From NCBI GenBank assembly GCA_039800005.1, contig JBDLRN010000093.1, forward strand, positions 1 through 13,478: a DNA stretch of 13,478 bases, written 5' to 3'. The DNA comes from Casp-actino8 sp039800005. Its GTDB lineage: Bacteria > Actinomycetota > Acidimicrobiia > Acidimicrobiales > Ilumatobacteraceae. Each line of letters starts with the position of its first letter. Position 1 is the stretch's first letter. The notes beneath the pieces were generated by a model. The model made no database searches. It worked only from the letters and a program-made list of their open reading frames with translations, and was not told where the DNA came from. Shown here piece by piece: positions 1 to 7,037 of the stretch. A program made the translations under genes and the position numbers.

Positions 1-318
1 TTGTCGCTCGTTCGAGAGGGCTTCGACACCTCTCAGTACCTCGTGACGGTAGTGGCCATCGTCGTGAGTCTTCTCACCTTGGTCTCCATGTCGAAGATCT
101 GGACCGGTCTCTTCTGGGGTGCCGTCGAGCCTGAGCCGTCGTCGGGTCGATCGGGAATACTGCGCCGTCATCGGCTGATGAGTACGTCGACGATCGTGTT
201 GGTCGCGGGAACTCTCGTGGTCGCTTTGTCGGCCGGGCCGATTTACGACTACTGCGAAGCGGCCGCGCAACAGTTGGCCGATGCGTCGCGGTACATCGAG
301 GCGGTGATGAGGCCGTGA
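1..318 (+). CDS. mrpD: Mrp/Mnh Na+/H+ antiporter subunit D, C-terminal fragment
   Basis: This is the last 105 codons of a gene that begins before the window, so the TTG at base 1 is not its start. MrpD is a proton-translocating, NuoM/N-like membrane subunit of the multisubunit Na+/H+ antiporter and normally has about 500 residues. Visible are a hydrophobic helix at about residues 13-33 of the fragment, the segment SLLTLVSMSKIWTGLFWG that resembles the conserved late helix of MrpD, and a final helix at about 60-80. Identification rests on this segment and, more strongly, on the mrpE, mrpF and mrpG genes directly behind it in canonical order. The stop TGA overlaps the GTG start of mrpE by four bases (GTGA), implying translational coupling. 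MrpA or a NuoN-like protein is unlikely given the gene order. Confidence 0.87.
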   Translation: MSLVREGFDTSQYLVTVVAIVVSLLTLVSMSKIWTGLFWGAVEPEPSSGRSGILRRHRLMSTSTIVLVAGTLVVALSAGPIYDYCEAAAQQLADASRYIEAVMRP

Positions 319-794
319 TCGTTCGCGTCGCCGCCCTGACGATCCTCTGGGTCGCTCTCTACGGCGAAGTGTCGGTGGGCAACGTCGTCGGCGGGCTCGT
401 CGTCGCCGGAGTCCTCGTGGCCTTCTTCCCGACGTCGCGCCCGTCGGTTCGCCACGTCCGTCCGTGGGGGGCGCTGAAACTCGGCTGGTACGTGTTCGTC
501 AGTCTGATCACGTCCACGTGGGCCGTGGTCGTGGCCGTCCTGTTCCCGCGGCCCGATCGAGTGGAGGCGACCGTGAAGACGGTGCACGTGTCGACTCGAT
601 CGGCCACGGCGATGACACTGATGGGAAATCTCATCACCCTCACACCCGGCACGATGACCGTCGATCTCGACGAGAGGTCCGGCCTCATGCACGTGCACAT
701 CCTCGGACGAGTCGACGACGACGAGTTCGCAGAGTCGATGGCACGACTCGAGCGCAAGGTGACGGCCGCTCTGGCTCTGAAGGAGACGGCATGA
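315..794 (+). CDS. mrpE: Mrp/Mnh Na+/H+ antiporter subunit E
   Basis: This 159-residue membrane protein is the E subunit (MNHE family) of the Mrp cation/proton antiporter, which exports Na+ in exchange for H+ and supports pH and salt homeostasis. The first 45 residues are two hydrophobic helices and a third spans about 55-80. The hallmark is NLITLTPGTMTVDL at about residues 104-117, close to the family motif NxITLTPGT. A soluble alpha/beta tail follows. The length matches the family (about 160). The GTG start lies inside the end of mrpD and the stop overlaps the ATG of mrpF (ATGA), so the gene is probably translated by coupling, and no strong Shine-Dalgarno is visible. Confidence 0.93.
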   Translation: MIVRVAALTILWVALYGEVSVGNVVGGLVVAGVLVAFFPTSRPSVRHVRPWGALKLGWYVFVSLITSTWAVVVAVLFPRPDRVEATVKTVHVSTRSATAMTLMGNLITLTPGTMTVDLDERSGLMHVHILGRVDDDEFAESMARLERKVTAALALKETA

Positions 795-1051
795 CCACCG
801 TGGCGTACGTGTCGATCGCGATCCTGTTGGCGGCCGCGGTCCTGACGTTGATCCGGATCCTGAAACCGGGGAAGTTGGAAGATCGTGCCGTCGCCCTCGA
901 CGTTCTCACTTCCGTCATCGTGTGCGGAGTTCTGGTCTGGGCGGCGCAGAGTGAATCAGGTGATTACCTCGACATCGCACTCGTGTTGGCGGTCGTCGGC
1001 TTCCTGAGCGCAATCACCATCGCGCGCTTCATCGAAAGGGGATCGGAATGA
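791..1051 (+). CDS. mrpF: Mrp/Mnh Na+/H+ antiporter subunit F
   Basis: This is an 86-residue integral membrane subunit of the Mrp antiporter. Three hydrophobic helices are predicted at about residues 3-24, 35-52 and 60-80. Between the first two lies DRAVALD (31-37), matching the conserved DRxxALD loop of MrpF/PhaF. I chose the ATG at 791 rather than upstream in-frame codons because it overlaps the mrpE stop as ATGA and gives the family's usual length of about 90. The reading frame is open far upstream, but that part is a shadow of mrpE. The stop overlaps the next ATG as ATGA, so mrpD to mrpG form one coupled transcript. Confidence 0.93.
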   Translation: MTTVAYVSIAILLAAAVLTLIRILKPGKLEDRAVALDVLTSVIVCGVLVWAAQSESGDYLDIALVLAVVGFLSAITIARFIERGSE

Positions 1052-1350
1052 TCGCCGTGGTCGACGAGGTTCTCGACGTCCTGTCGTCGACACTGCTCGT
1101 CATGGGCTCCCTGTTGGCGCTGATCGCCGGGATCGGACTTCTGCGACTCGGTGATGCGCGTTCTCGGATGCACGCCGCCACCAAACCGGCGACTCTCGGT
1201 GTGGTCATGTGTGGAACCGGAGCCATTCTCCAGTTCGGCGAATGGAGTTCGATCACCAAGTTGGTCGCTGTGATCGCCTTGCAGTTGATCACGGTGCCGA
1301 TCGGAGCGCACGCTTTGTCGCACGCGATCACCGAACGCGAACGTCGCTGA
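1048..1350 (+). CDS. mrpG: Mrp/Mnh Na+/H+ antiporter subunit G
   Basis: This 100-residue protein is the G subunit (PhaG/MnhG family), the last component of the Mrp complex in the usual gene order. Three membrane helices are predicted at about residues 14-34, 45-63 and 69-91. Between the first two is LLRLGDARSRMHAATKPATLG (residues 31 onward), the family signature in which a dynamic loop places HAATK before the second helix. The start overlaps mrpF by four bases. This is the operon's end: the next gene is on the other strand and its stop codon begins at the very next base. No rho-independent terminator is visible at this junction. Confidence 0.93.
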   Translation: MIAVVDEVLDVLSSTLLVMGSLLALIAGIGLLRLGDARSRMHAATKPATLGVVMCGTGAILQFGEWSSITKLVAVIALQLITVPIGAHALSHAITERERR

Positions 1351-2100
1351 TCACGACTCGCAGATGCCTCCGGGTTGACGGAGAACTGCTGGCAGTCCTT
1401 CGGTGGTGACTTCGACGGTCACATCGACGTCAGGCGCGTTCGTGTCGTAGAAGTCGACGAGAAGTTCGCAGATCGACACGGCGTCGACACCCTCTGCAGA
1501 CGTGGCATCGACCGACACCCGGTAGCCGTCGCCCTCGCCCTGGATCGCGACCGAAGCGATCGATCCCCCGTTCAGGAACGCCTCACCGTTCGCCTCGAGG
1601 AAATCACTGACGGCGGAGGAGTCGAAGGTGGCTTCGGATAGATCGGACGCCTCGTCGGTGGAGACCTCTGCAACGGTGTCGGACGATGCCGAGTCCTCCG
1701 ACGAAAAACCGCACTGTTCGGTTCCGAACTCCTCGAGGACGGTGCTCGCTTCCATGACCTCGGGATCCATGAGAAGCCCCATGAGTTCTCCGACGGCGTC
1801 GGGGTCGTTCTCGTCGATGTCGCCCATGCGCGACAGCACGGGAACGAGAGTTTCGAGGGCTGTGCGAACTTCCTCGGTCGGAGCCGCGTCGACCAGACCT
1901 TCGATTGCGCCGACCGCGGCGCCGATGTCGTCGGGTTCGGCGGCCGATTCGAGGGCGGCGATGCGATCGCAGAACTCCTCGATCGAAACGGTGTCGGCAC
2001 CCCCGTCTCCCGCGTCGTCGTCGCCACCGCAGGCGACGAGGAGAGACGCGGCCCCGATCGAGAGAAGGGTCATGGCGGGGCGGAGACGGTTCGAGAGCAT
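1351..2100 (-). CDS. Acidic exported lipoprotein, function unknown
   Basis: This 249-residue protein has an N-terminal lipoprotein signal: arginines at 5 and 7, a hydrophobic stretch, and the lipobox LVAC with the modified cysteine at 24. An acidic Gly/Asp linker follows, so the mature protein should be tethered to the outer face of the membrane. Four further cysteines (44, 130, 211, 247) could form two disulfides. The middle (about 40-130) is helical and the end (about 180-249) is predicted beta-rich. I recognise no named domain; similar Asp/Glu-rich lipoproteins are common in Acidimicrobiia. The start at 2100 is supported by a TAGGTT hexamer exactly six bases upstream, consistent with a leaderless mRNA; an ATG at 2073 would also leave a workable signal peptide. 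The gene converges on mrpG with no intergenic base. Confidence 0.85.
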   Translation of the reverse strand: MLSNRLRPAMTLLSIGAASLLVACGGDDDAGDGGADTVSIEEFCDRIAALESAAEPDDIGAAVGAIEGLVDAAPTEEVRTALETLVPVLSRMGDIDENDPDAVGELMGLLMDPEVMEASTVLEEFGTEQCGFSSEDSASSDTVAEVSTDEASDLSEATFDSSAVSDFLEANGEAFLNGGSIASVAIQGEGDGYRVSVDATSAEGVDAVSICELLVDFYDTNAPDVDVTVEVTTEGLPAVLRQPGGICES

Positions 2101-2106
2101 GTCGGC

Positions 2107-2135
2107 AACCTAGTCCGGGGCTCCTCGACGTTCAG
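2107..2135 (-). promoter_or_regulatory. Putative leaderless promoter of the lipoprotein gene
   Basis: On the minus strand TAGGTT (2112-2107) fits the actinobacterial -10 consensus TAnnnT and is followed by six bases and then the ATG at 2100. The transcript would therefore begin at or beside the start codon. A poor -35 match, CTGAAC (2135-2130), lies 17 bases upstream. No Shine-Dalgarno precedes the ATG. The same TAGGTT-N6-ATG arrangement occurs in front of furA. Confidence 0.45.
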
Positions 2136-2145
2136 TGAACTGGGA

Positions 2146-3066
2146 TCAAGGTCCGGTCGAGATCGCGCAGCGAGCCACCTCGATCAAGGCGTCGGCGATC
2201 TGGCGTCCTCGCTTCTCGGCGGCGAGTCCGGGCCACGAGTTCACTTCGAGAACGACCGGTCGAGCACCGTGCTCGATGACGTCGACACCACCGAACGACA
2301 GGCCGAGTGCTCGTGCGGCGTCACGGGCCACCCGGCAGACGTCGGGAACGACCGACTCGGGATCGTGCACGTCTTCGACGATCGAGCCCGGACGATTGGT
2401 CACGAATTCTCCCGGCGGTGCGACCCGTCTCGTCACGGCGACGACGCAAGTCGTGTCGTGACGAGACGCCACGACCACCCGGTAGTCGATACCGGCACCG
2501 GTGGCGATGGGTTGCACCACATGATGGTCGACCATGCCGGCCTGTAGCGGTCGTGTGGCGCGAAGCGACGACTGGGCATCGGCGGGCGACTCGAAGCTCT
2601 CGACGCCGCGCCCTTTCGACGCCCGAGCCGGTTTGGCCACCAGAGTCCCGTCGAAGCCGCCGATCTCGTCGTGGGGGAGGACGTTGTCGGGGCCCGGGGC
2701 GAGTCCGATGGATGGCAAGACGGGCACTCCGGCCGCAGCGAGCACGCGGGTGGTCGTGAGCTTGTCGGCGCAGAGTTCGGCAGCACGACGCGACGGCACG
2801 ACTCGAACGCCGAGCGCTTCCCAGATCTCGAGAGCCTGAGAGACGAACGGCCAGGGGCGGTTCACGCCGCGCGGCAGAACCACATCCGGGACGATGTCCT
2901 CCCCGTGGACCAGAACGCGGGTCCCGCCCTCGTCGATCACGATCGACAGTGCCGACGGAGAGATCAGTTCGACGTCGAAATCGGCGGCTCGTGCCGACTC
3001 GAGAAGAGCACCGTGGTCGGCGACCAGTCGGTCGGGATATCCGATGACGAACATCTTCTCGCGCAC
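2146..3066 (-). CDS. RimK-type ATP-grasp ligase
   Basis: This is a cytosolic ATP-grasp enzyme of the RimK-like group, which activates a carboxylate as an acyl-phosphate and joins it to an amine, typically adding glutamate to a peptide, cofactor or carrier protein. Numbering from the start used here (306 residues), the preATP-grasp region opens with FVIGYPD. DKLTTTRVLAAAGVPVLPS (101 onward) is the typical first ATP-grasp helix. LVAKPARASKGRGV holds the ATP lysine (about 145) and the Gly-rich loop, and GIDYRVVV and GGVDVIEHG precede VLEVNSWPGL with the Mg-binding Glu and Asn (about 274 and 276). The substrate cannot be named. The start is uncertain: I use the GTG at 3066, which has AGGA nine bases upstream; ATG 3054 begins right at the first strand, and GTG 3114 is the longest option. 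Confidence 0.82.
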   Translation of the reverse strand: MREKMFVIGYPDRLVADHGALLESARAADFDVELISPSALSIVIDEGGTRVLVHGEDIVPDVVLPRGVNRPWPFVSQALEIWEALGVRVVPSRRAAELCADKLTTTRVLAAAGVPVLPSIGLAPGPDNVLPHDEIGGFDGTLVAKPARASKGRGVESFESPADAQSSLRATRPLQAGMVDHHVVQPIATGAGIDYRVVVASRHDTTCVVAVTRRVAPPGEFVTNRPGSIVEDVHDPESVVPDVCRVARDAARALGLSFGGVDVIEHGARPVVLEVNSWPGLAAEKRGRQIADALIEVARCAISTGP

Positions 3067-3199
3067 GGACGATGATCCTGTCGGCCCTGGACCGGCCATG
3101 TGAAGTCCAGCCACCGATTTGCGAGTGACGGTCGTGGTCGTTTCGAGGACGTGACATTTTCGCCCGGACGCTCGCGGAAGACGCGGTCATCGTGGCGGC

Positions 3200-3748
3200 A
3201 TGAATCGAGTCGGGCTCGCGGGTCTCGCTGTCGCTCTGGTGTTGTCGAGTTCGACGAATTCGACGGCACTGGCCGTCACGGCCGTCGATGCACCGTGTCT
3301 GTCGAGATCCGATGCGGACGACCGCGATGTCGTGATCGAGTGGGGCGGTGAGGTGGATCGACCGATTCGGTGGGGTCGCGCCTCCCTGCGGATCGACGTC
3401 GTCCTCATGTCGAAGTCGACCGATGTGATGTTGTGCGATCCCGACGCGTGGGTCGAGATCCACCAGATCGCTCCGGTGCGACGACTGATCGATGCGGGCC
3501 CGATCGCCATGGTCGACGACGGAGAAGGCCGCATGCTCCACCGATTCGAGTGGGAGATTCGGGATCGGGTCGGAGCCGTGGATGCCGGAACCTACGAGAT
3601 CGCCTTCGTGTCGGGTCGCGAATCAGTGGTCGAAATCGAAGGCGGAGATCGACACATCGTCGGTTTCGCACCGATCGTCTCGACACGCACCGTGACGAAG
3701 AGGCCCACGCCGAAGAAGAGCTTGATCGAGGGAGTCGGACGTCGTTGA
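3200..3748 (+). CDS. Secreted beta-rich protein, function unknown
   Basis: This 182-residue protein has a signal peptide (an Arg at 3, a hydrophobic run at 5-16, then small residues, with possible cleavage near residue 25-28), so it is probably exported. The mature part is rich in alternating hydrophobic residues and contains RFEWEIRDRVGAVDAGTYEIAF (about 115-136), reminiscent of the edge of Ig-like or other beta-sandwich extracellular domains. Cysteines 33 and 79 could form a disulfide. The basic tail (KRPTPKK) may be unstructured. I do not recognise a family. No Shine-Dalgarno is visible at the ATG. The next gene starts 19 bases after the stop with a good ribosome site, so the two are probably cotranscribed. 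Confidence 0.72.
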   Translation: MNRVGLAGLAVALVLSSSTNSTALAVTAVDAPCLSRSDADDRDVVIEWGGEVDRPIRWGRASLRIDVVLMSKSTDVMLCDPDAWVEIHQIAPVRRLIDAGPIAMVDDGEGRMLHRFEWEIRDRVGAVDAGTYEIAFVSGRESVVEIEGGDRHIVGFAPIVSTRTVTKRPTPKKSLIEGVGRR

Positions 3749-3767
3749 ACGACAGAAGGAGAGAACC

Positions 3768-4577
3768 ATGAAAACCACACTGGAGTATCACGGCCATCGG
3801 CGAGGAGGTGTCCCGGAGAAAAGACGTTGGGGGCGCCTGGCCTTCCTCGTCGCGGTCATGTTCGGATTGGTGTTCGCCCTGTCGGGCGTGTCGTCTGCGC
3901 TGTCCGACGAGGACATGGCGAGCGACGTCCTGCAGGCCGTGATGGCGGATCAAGGAGTGCCGCTCGACGATCAGGCTGTCCATGATCGGGTGCAAGCCGA
4001 AGTTCTCGAGGCCATCCGCGTGGGAGCCATCACGTGGGAGACGCTGAACGAACTCGGATTCCGTTGGACGGCCAGTGAATCGCAGGAGTCGGCGGCATCG
4101 AGCACGTCGATTCCTGCATCGAGTTTCCCCGGAGATGCTCTTCGCGAGAGGCTTCGGGAGAGAGTCATGGAGCAAATCACGCTGTGGAAGGCGATCGCGG
4201 CCGACTGGCGCGAGGCATTCGAGCAGTTGCGTGAACGGGTACGCGAATGTCGCGACGATGGTGACGTCGAGTGTTGGCGCGAATTGCGACTCGAACTGCA
4301 GTACGAACACGCCCGCCGGTTCCAGGAGATGTTCGAGAACCGGTATCAGGAGATGGAATCGAGCGGGGACGTGGCACCACCGCTCGGCGAACTGGAACGA
4401 CTGCGGGAGCAGACCCAGGATCGAGTCCAGGACATGATCCAGAACTCGACGTCGGAGGCGCTCGACCAAGCCGGACTGCAAGTTCAGGACTTGGAGCAGT
4501 TGCAGGAACGTCTGCAGGAGCAGGCGCAGGTGCATGCAGGGTCGGGAAACGACCAGTCCGGACAGGGAGGAAACTGA
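3768..4577 (+). CDS. Exported or membrane-anchored coiled-coil protein
   Basis: This 269-residue protein begins after AAGGAGAG, a strong Shine-Dalgarno. A basic N-terminus (HRRGG...EKRR, 9-20) precedes one hydrophobic helix (about 23-42) ending in VSSALS-DED, which could be a cleaved signal or a membrane anchor. Outside the membrane there is a helical region (47-98), a Ser/Thr-rich linker (101-120), and two long charged heptad-like stretches (about 122-195 and 206-254) rich in Glu, Arg and Gln. CRDDGDVEC (161-169) could be a small disulfide loop between helices. The tail is Gly/Gln/Asn-rich. I recognise no family. The stop TGA shares one base with the ATG of the following lipoprotein gene, indicating tight coupling and a likely shared role at the cell surface. 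Confidence 0.82.
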   Translation: MKTTLEYHGHRRGGVPEKRRWGRLAFLVAVMFGLVFALSGVSSALSDEDMASDVLQAVMADQGVPLDDQAVHDRVQAEVLEAIRVGAITWETLNELGFRWTASESQESAASSTSIPASSFPGDALRERLRERVMEQITLWKAIAADWREAFEQLRERVRECRDDGDVECWRELRLELQYEHARRFQEMFENRYQEMESSGDVAPPLGELERLREQTQDRVQDMIQNSTSEALDQAGLQVQDLEQLQERLQEQAQVHAGSGNDQSGQGGN

Positions 4578-4912
4578 TGAGAAACCGCCGTGGTTCGATG
4601 AGCGGGTGGGGTGCGATCGCCGTGGTCGCGTCGCTGACGGCACTGTCGGCATGTGGTTCCGATGACAGCGACGACGACGGCGGATCGGTCGGCGGCGACA
4701 CGTCGGCGGTGGTCGACGTGCTACCCGACGGAGTTCCCGATGACGTCCAGCCCGACAAGGTTCTGTTGGCCGCAGTGCTCCTGGCCGCCGGCGACGTCGA
4801 CACGGCGTTGTCGGAAGGTCTGATCACCGCCGAGGAAGTCGATCGGGCCGCCGAAGCCCTCGACGCCGGAACCCTGAACGACTGGATGGACCGAGCCGAG
4901 GAAAACGATTGA
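4577..4912 (+). CDS. Small lipoprotein coupled to the coiled-coil gene
   Basis: This 111-residue protein has a lipoprotein signal: arginines at 2, 4 and 5, a hydrophobic helix at 11-24 and the lipobox LSAC with Cys26. A poly-Asp/Gly spacer follows, then a short helical domain (about 60-108). The segment ALSEGLITAEEVDRAAEAL (77 onward) faintly resembles the SHOCT-type GxITxEE helical turn, and the upstream coiled-coil protein carries a comparable VGAITWETLNEL. I would not assign a family from this. The start at 4577 is supported by GGGAGG six bases upstream and by the one-base overlap (TGATG) with the previous stop. It is the last gene of the putative three-gene export operon and ends 21 bases from the convergent oxygenase gene. 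Confidence 0.8.
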   Translation: MRNRRGSMSGWGAIAVVASLTALSACGSDDSDDDGGSVGGDTSAVVDVLPDGVPDDVQPDKVLLAAVLLAAGDVDTALSEGLITAEEVDRAAEALDAGTLNDWMDRAEEND

Positions 4913-4933
4913 GGTCGGGAGATGCGCGGGTGA

Positions 4934-5911
4934 TCAGGCCGTGACTCGGAAGTCGGTCACCTGTGCGTCCTCGGCCCCGGTGTCGACGAAGTTGTCGTAG
5001 GCCCGAGCGTCCATGAACTCGCGCCAGGCGAACGGGCGGTACCGCACGCCCTCGTCGCAGAGTTCGGGAACCGGGGCGATCGTCGAGTCGCGCGGCGGAT
5101 TCAAGAAGTAGGGGATGCTGAAGCGACGACTGGTCGTCATCGGGAGAACTCGGTGCACGGCCGCTCGGTACCGGTCGTTGGTCCAGGCCTGCATGCAGTC
5201 GCCGAGATTCAGCACGATGGTGCCAGGTGTCGGCGGCACGTCGATCCAGCCGTGCTCGGCTGACTCGGCCTGCAAGCCACCGGTTCCGTCCTGCAGCAGC
5301 ACGGTGAGCACGCCGGGATCGGTGTGGAAACCGAGGGCGGTGTCGCCGAGATCGGCCAGACCGTCGCGTTCGTCCTCCGGTACGGGATCGCCGACCGTGT
5401 AGTGGTTGAGGCGCATCATGCTGCCGCGACGGTCGCCCACGACCTGGCGACTCGAATCGGGACCGAGTTCGAGCAGTGCATGGATGAGGGACAGGGCCTT
5501 GGTCGCCAGATCGTCGAAGGCGTCGTACAACGCGACCATCGACTCGCGAAAGCCGGGAAGTTCGACGACTGCTGGCCAGCGATTGCGAGCGTCGTGTGCC
5601 CCGCTCGCCGGATCGACGAAGTCGAAGACCTGTTTGTGGTCACGCTTGCGTTTGGTCAGCTCTCGGTCGTAGTAGCCGAGTGGGTTGTCGCGGTCGCGCA
5701 TGATCGACCGATGGACCGATCGATCGGCGTCGAAGAATTGTTCGGTCTCCTGCCAGGTGTGCCGAATGAGGTCGTCGAGGCCGTGTCCGGAGAGCAGGAA
5801 GAACCCGTGGTCACGGCACGCCGCGTCGAGTGCCTGCAACGACGCCGTCGTCGGATCGCTCACGTCGACCGTCGGCACCAACTCCATGTTCGACATTTTC
5901 GACATGTTCAT
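4934..5911 (-). CDS. Isopenicillin-N-synthase-family Fe(II)/2-oxoglutarate oxygenase
   Basis: This 325-residue soluble non-haem iron oxygenase probably couples 2-oxoglutarate decarboxylation to oxidation of a small molecule. The N-terminal DIOX_N-like part includes ACRDHGFFLLSGHG (about 31-44). The catalytic jelly-roll shows MRLNHY (166-171), then HTDPG with iron ligands His196 and Asp198, the distal His253 in AAVHRVL, and the RFS motif (Arg263, Ser265) that binds the co-substrate carboxylate. All ligands are present, so it should be active. The substrate is unknown; family members include IPNS, ethylene-forming enzyme and plant hormone oxidases. I chose the ATG at 5911 over the GTG at 5926 because GGAGG ends seven bases before it. 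The gene is divergent from the DUF1214 gene. Confidence 0.92.
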   Translation of the reverse strand: MNMSKMSNMELVPTVDVSDPTTASLQALDAACRDHGFFLLSGHGLDDLIRHTWQETEQFFDADRSVHRSIMRDRDNPLGYYDRELTKRKRDHKQVFDFVDPASGAHDARNRWPAVVELPGFRESMVALYDAFDDLATKALSLIHALLELGPDSSRQVVGDRRGSMMRLNHYTVGDPVPEDERDGLADLGDTALGFHTDPGVLTVLLQDGTGGLQAESAEHGWIDVPPTPGTIVLNLGDCMQAWTNDRYRAAVHRVLPMTTSRRFSIPYFLNPPRDSTIAPVPELCDEGVRYRPFAWREFMDARAYDNFVDTGAEDAQVTDFRVTA

Positions 5912-5918
5912 CCACGCC

Positions 5919-5923
5919 CCTCC
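5919..5923 (-). promoter_or_regulatory. Ribosome binding site deciding the oxygenase start
   Basis: On the minus strand GGAGG lies seven bases before the ATG at 5911. It lies inside the longer GTG-initiated frame (GTG at 5926), which argues for the ATG as the true start. Confidence 0.6.
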
Positions 5924-5949
5924 CACCGGTGTTCTGGTGAGGAATTCTT

Positions 5950-6004
5950 ACCGTATGGGTGAAGATTGCGCACCAGATTCGGACTCGTCGCTGATGATTA
6001 TGGT
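5950..6004. promoter_or_regulatory. Divergent promoter region, oxygenase / DUF1214
   Basis: The 99-base gap between the two divergent genes is less GC-rich than its surroundings. On the plus strand TATGGT (5999-6004) fits TAnnnT and sits exactly six bases before the ATG at 6011, predicting a leaderless DUF1214 mRNA; TTCGGA (5978-5983) is a weak -35 at 15-base spacing. On the minus strand TACGGT (5955-5950) could serve the oxygenase gene and would give a leader of about 30 bases containing its ribosome site. Both calls rest on short motifs only. Confidence 0.35.
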
Positions 6005-6010
6005 GGGGTC

Positions 6011-7033
6011 ATGGCATCTGAACCCTCCTGGAAGGCGGTGGCGGAAGCGATTCGCTTCGCGTCGGACTGCGTCGACTTCGACCCTGACCCGTTGAACGAC
6101 CGTGAGCGGGCCGATGGACATCGTTACCTGCAATTCATCGTGTCGACCGCGGCGCAGTTCTCGCTGCTCGACGTGAACCCGATGGTGCCTCGCTTCATCG
6201 ATCAACTCGATTCCACCCGCTGGCTGGGGGCGAGCGGCCCCGACATCGACTACGACGTGGCGGTCGTCCAGCCCGGCACTCGTCACCGCATCATCGGGCG
6301 ACGGGGTGGTAGTTCGTACGTCGGGATCTGCGTGTACGCCAACGACGGCGCACGGGGAGCCACGGCGATGGTCGACAACGTCGACGTCGACTCGCTCGTC
6401 GACTCGGCCGGGAACTTCGTGTACGAATTCGAGCACCCGCAGGCTGCTCGGGTGATCATCCGCCAGTACTTCCACGACCGCTCGTCGCAAGACCGGGGTG
6501 AATGGACGATCGAGCGTCTCGTGGCATCGGAACCGCGGGACTTCTCGCAGAACCCGGCCGTTGTTGCGGCGCGTATTCAGCAGATGGTCGACACCATCCG
6601 TTGGAACGCGCAACTCAACCAGTTGTGGGGCGCCGACCTCCGCGACACCCCCAATCGACTGGTGTTGCAATCCGCCGAGGAGATCGTGGCTGCGGTTCCG
6701 AACCCCGACGTCACCTACGCCTTCGGATGGTGGCGTCTCGACTCGCACGAGGCGCTCGAAGTGACTCTCAGGCCACCGGCGAATTGCCGCTACTGGTCGT
6801 TGCAGGTGGGTGACCGCTGGTTCCAGGCCCATCCCGATCGCAACATGAACATCAACGACCGTCAGGTCACGCCGAATTCCGACGGCACCGTCACCATCGT
6901 TCTCGCCGAGCACGACCCGGGTCGCCCCAATTGGCTCGGAACGTACGGCCACACCCTCGGCACCATGTTCTTCCGATGGCTGCACCACACTCCGGAAAGA
7001 GTTCCGGAGTGTGGTGTGGCTCCAGTCGGCTGA
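6011..7033 (+). CDS. DUF1214 domain protein
   Basis: This 340-residue protein, apparently cytosolic (no signal peptide), belongs to the DUF1214 superfamily, whose biochemical role is not established. The C-terminal DUF1214 domain (about residues 225-325) shows FGWWRLDSHEALEVTLRP, CRYWSLQVGDRWFQ, NMNINDRQ, DGTVTIVLAEHDPGRPNWLG and GTMFFRW, in the order I know for actinobacterial members. The N-terminal half (1-200) is a predicted helical and beta region without a named domain. I chose the ATG at 6011 over the TTG at 5966 because a TAnnnT hexamer sits six bases before it and MASEPSW begins a plausible helix. The final 16 codons contain a perfect hairpin. The gene converges on katG with four bases between the stops. 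Confidence 0.83.
   Translation: MASEPSWKAVAEAIRFASDCVDFDPDPLNDRERADGHRYLQFIVSTAAQFSLLDVNPMVPRFIDQLDSTRWLGASGPDIDYDVAVVQPGTRHRIIGRRGGSSYVGICVYANDGARGATAMVDNVDVDSLVDSAGNFVYEFEHPQAARVIIRQYFHDRSSQDRGEWTIERLVASEPRDFSQNPAVVAARIQQMVDTIRWNAQLNQLWGADLRDTPNRLVLQSAEEIVAAVPNPDVTYAFGWWRLDSHEALEVTLRPPANCRYWSLQVGDRWFQAHPDRNMNINDRQVTPNSDGTVTIVLAEHDPGRPNWLGTYGHTLGTMFFRWLHHTPERVPECGVAPVG
6983..7016. terminator. Perfect 15-bp hairpin inside the DUF1214 3' coding end
   Basis: CACCACACTCCGGAA (6983-6997), the four-base loop AGAG and TTCCGGAGTGTGGTG (7002-7016) form a perfect inverted repeat. It covers codons 325-336 of the DUF1214 gene and lies 22 bases past the katG stop on the other strand. It is placed and shaped like a shared bidirectional terminator for two convergent genes. 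No T-run follows on either side, so if it terminates transcription it is not of the classic U-tract type; stabilising mRNA 3' ends is an alternative. Confidence 0.55.
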
Positions 7034-7037
7034 GTGA

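Noticed and set aside
3405..4652. Long minus-strand open frame (415 codons) opposite the secreted genes
   Set aside because: It is Arg/Pro/Leu-rich, spans three plus-strand genes with signal peptides and ribosome sites, and has no recognisable domain; it is a typical GC-rich shadow.
5948..6988. Minus-strand open frame (346 codons) opposite the DUF1214 gene
   Set aside because: The plus strand encodes a recognisable DUF1214 protein; the antisense product is Val/His/Arg-rich without domains.
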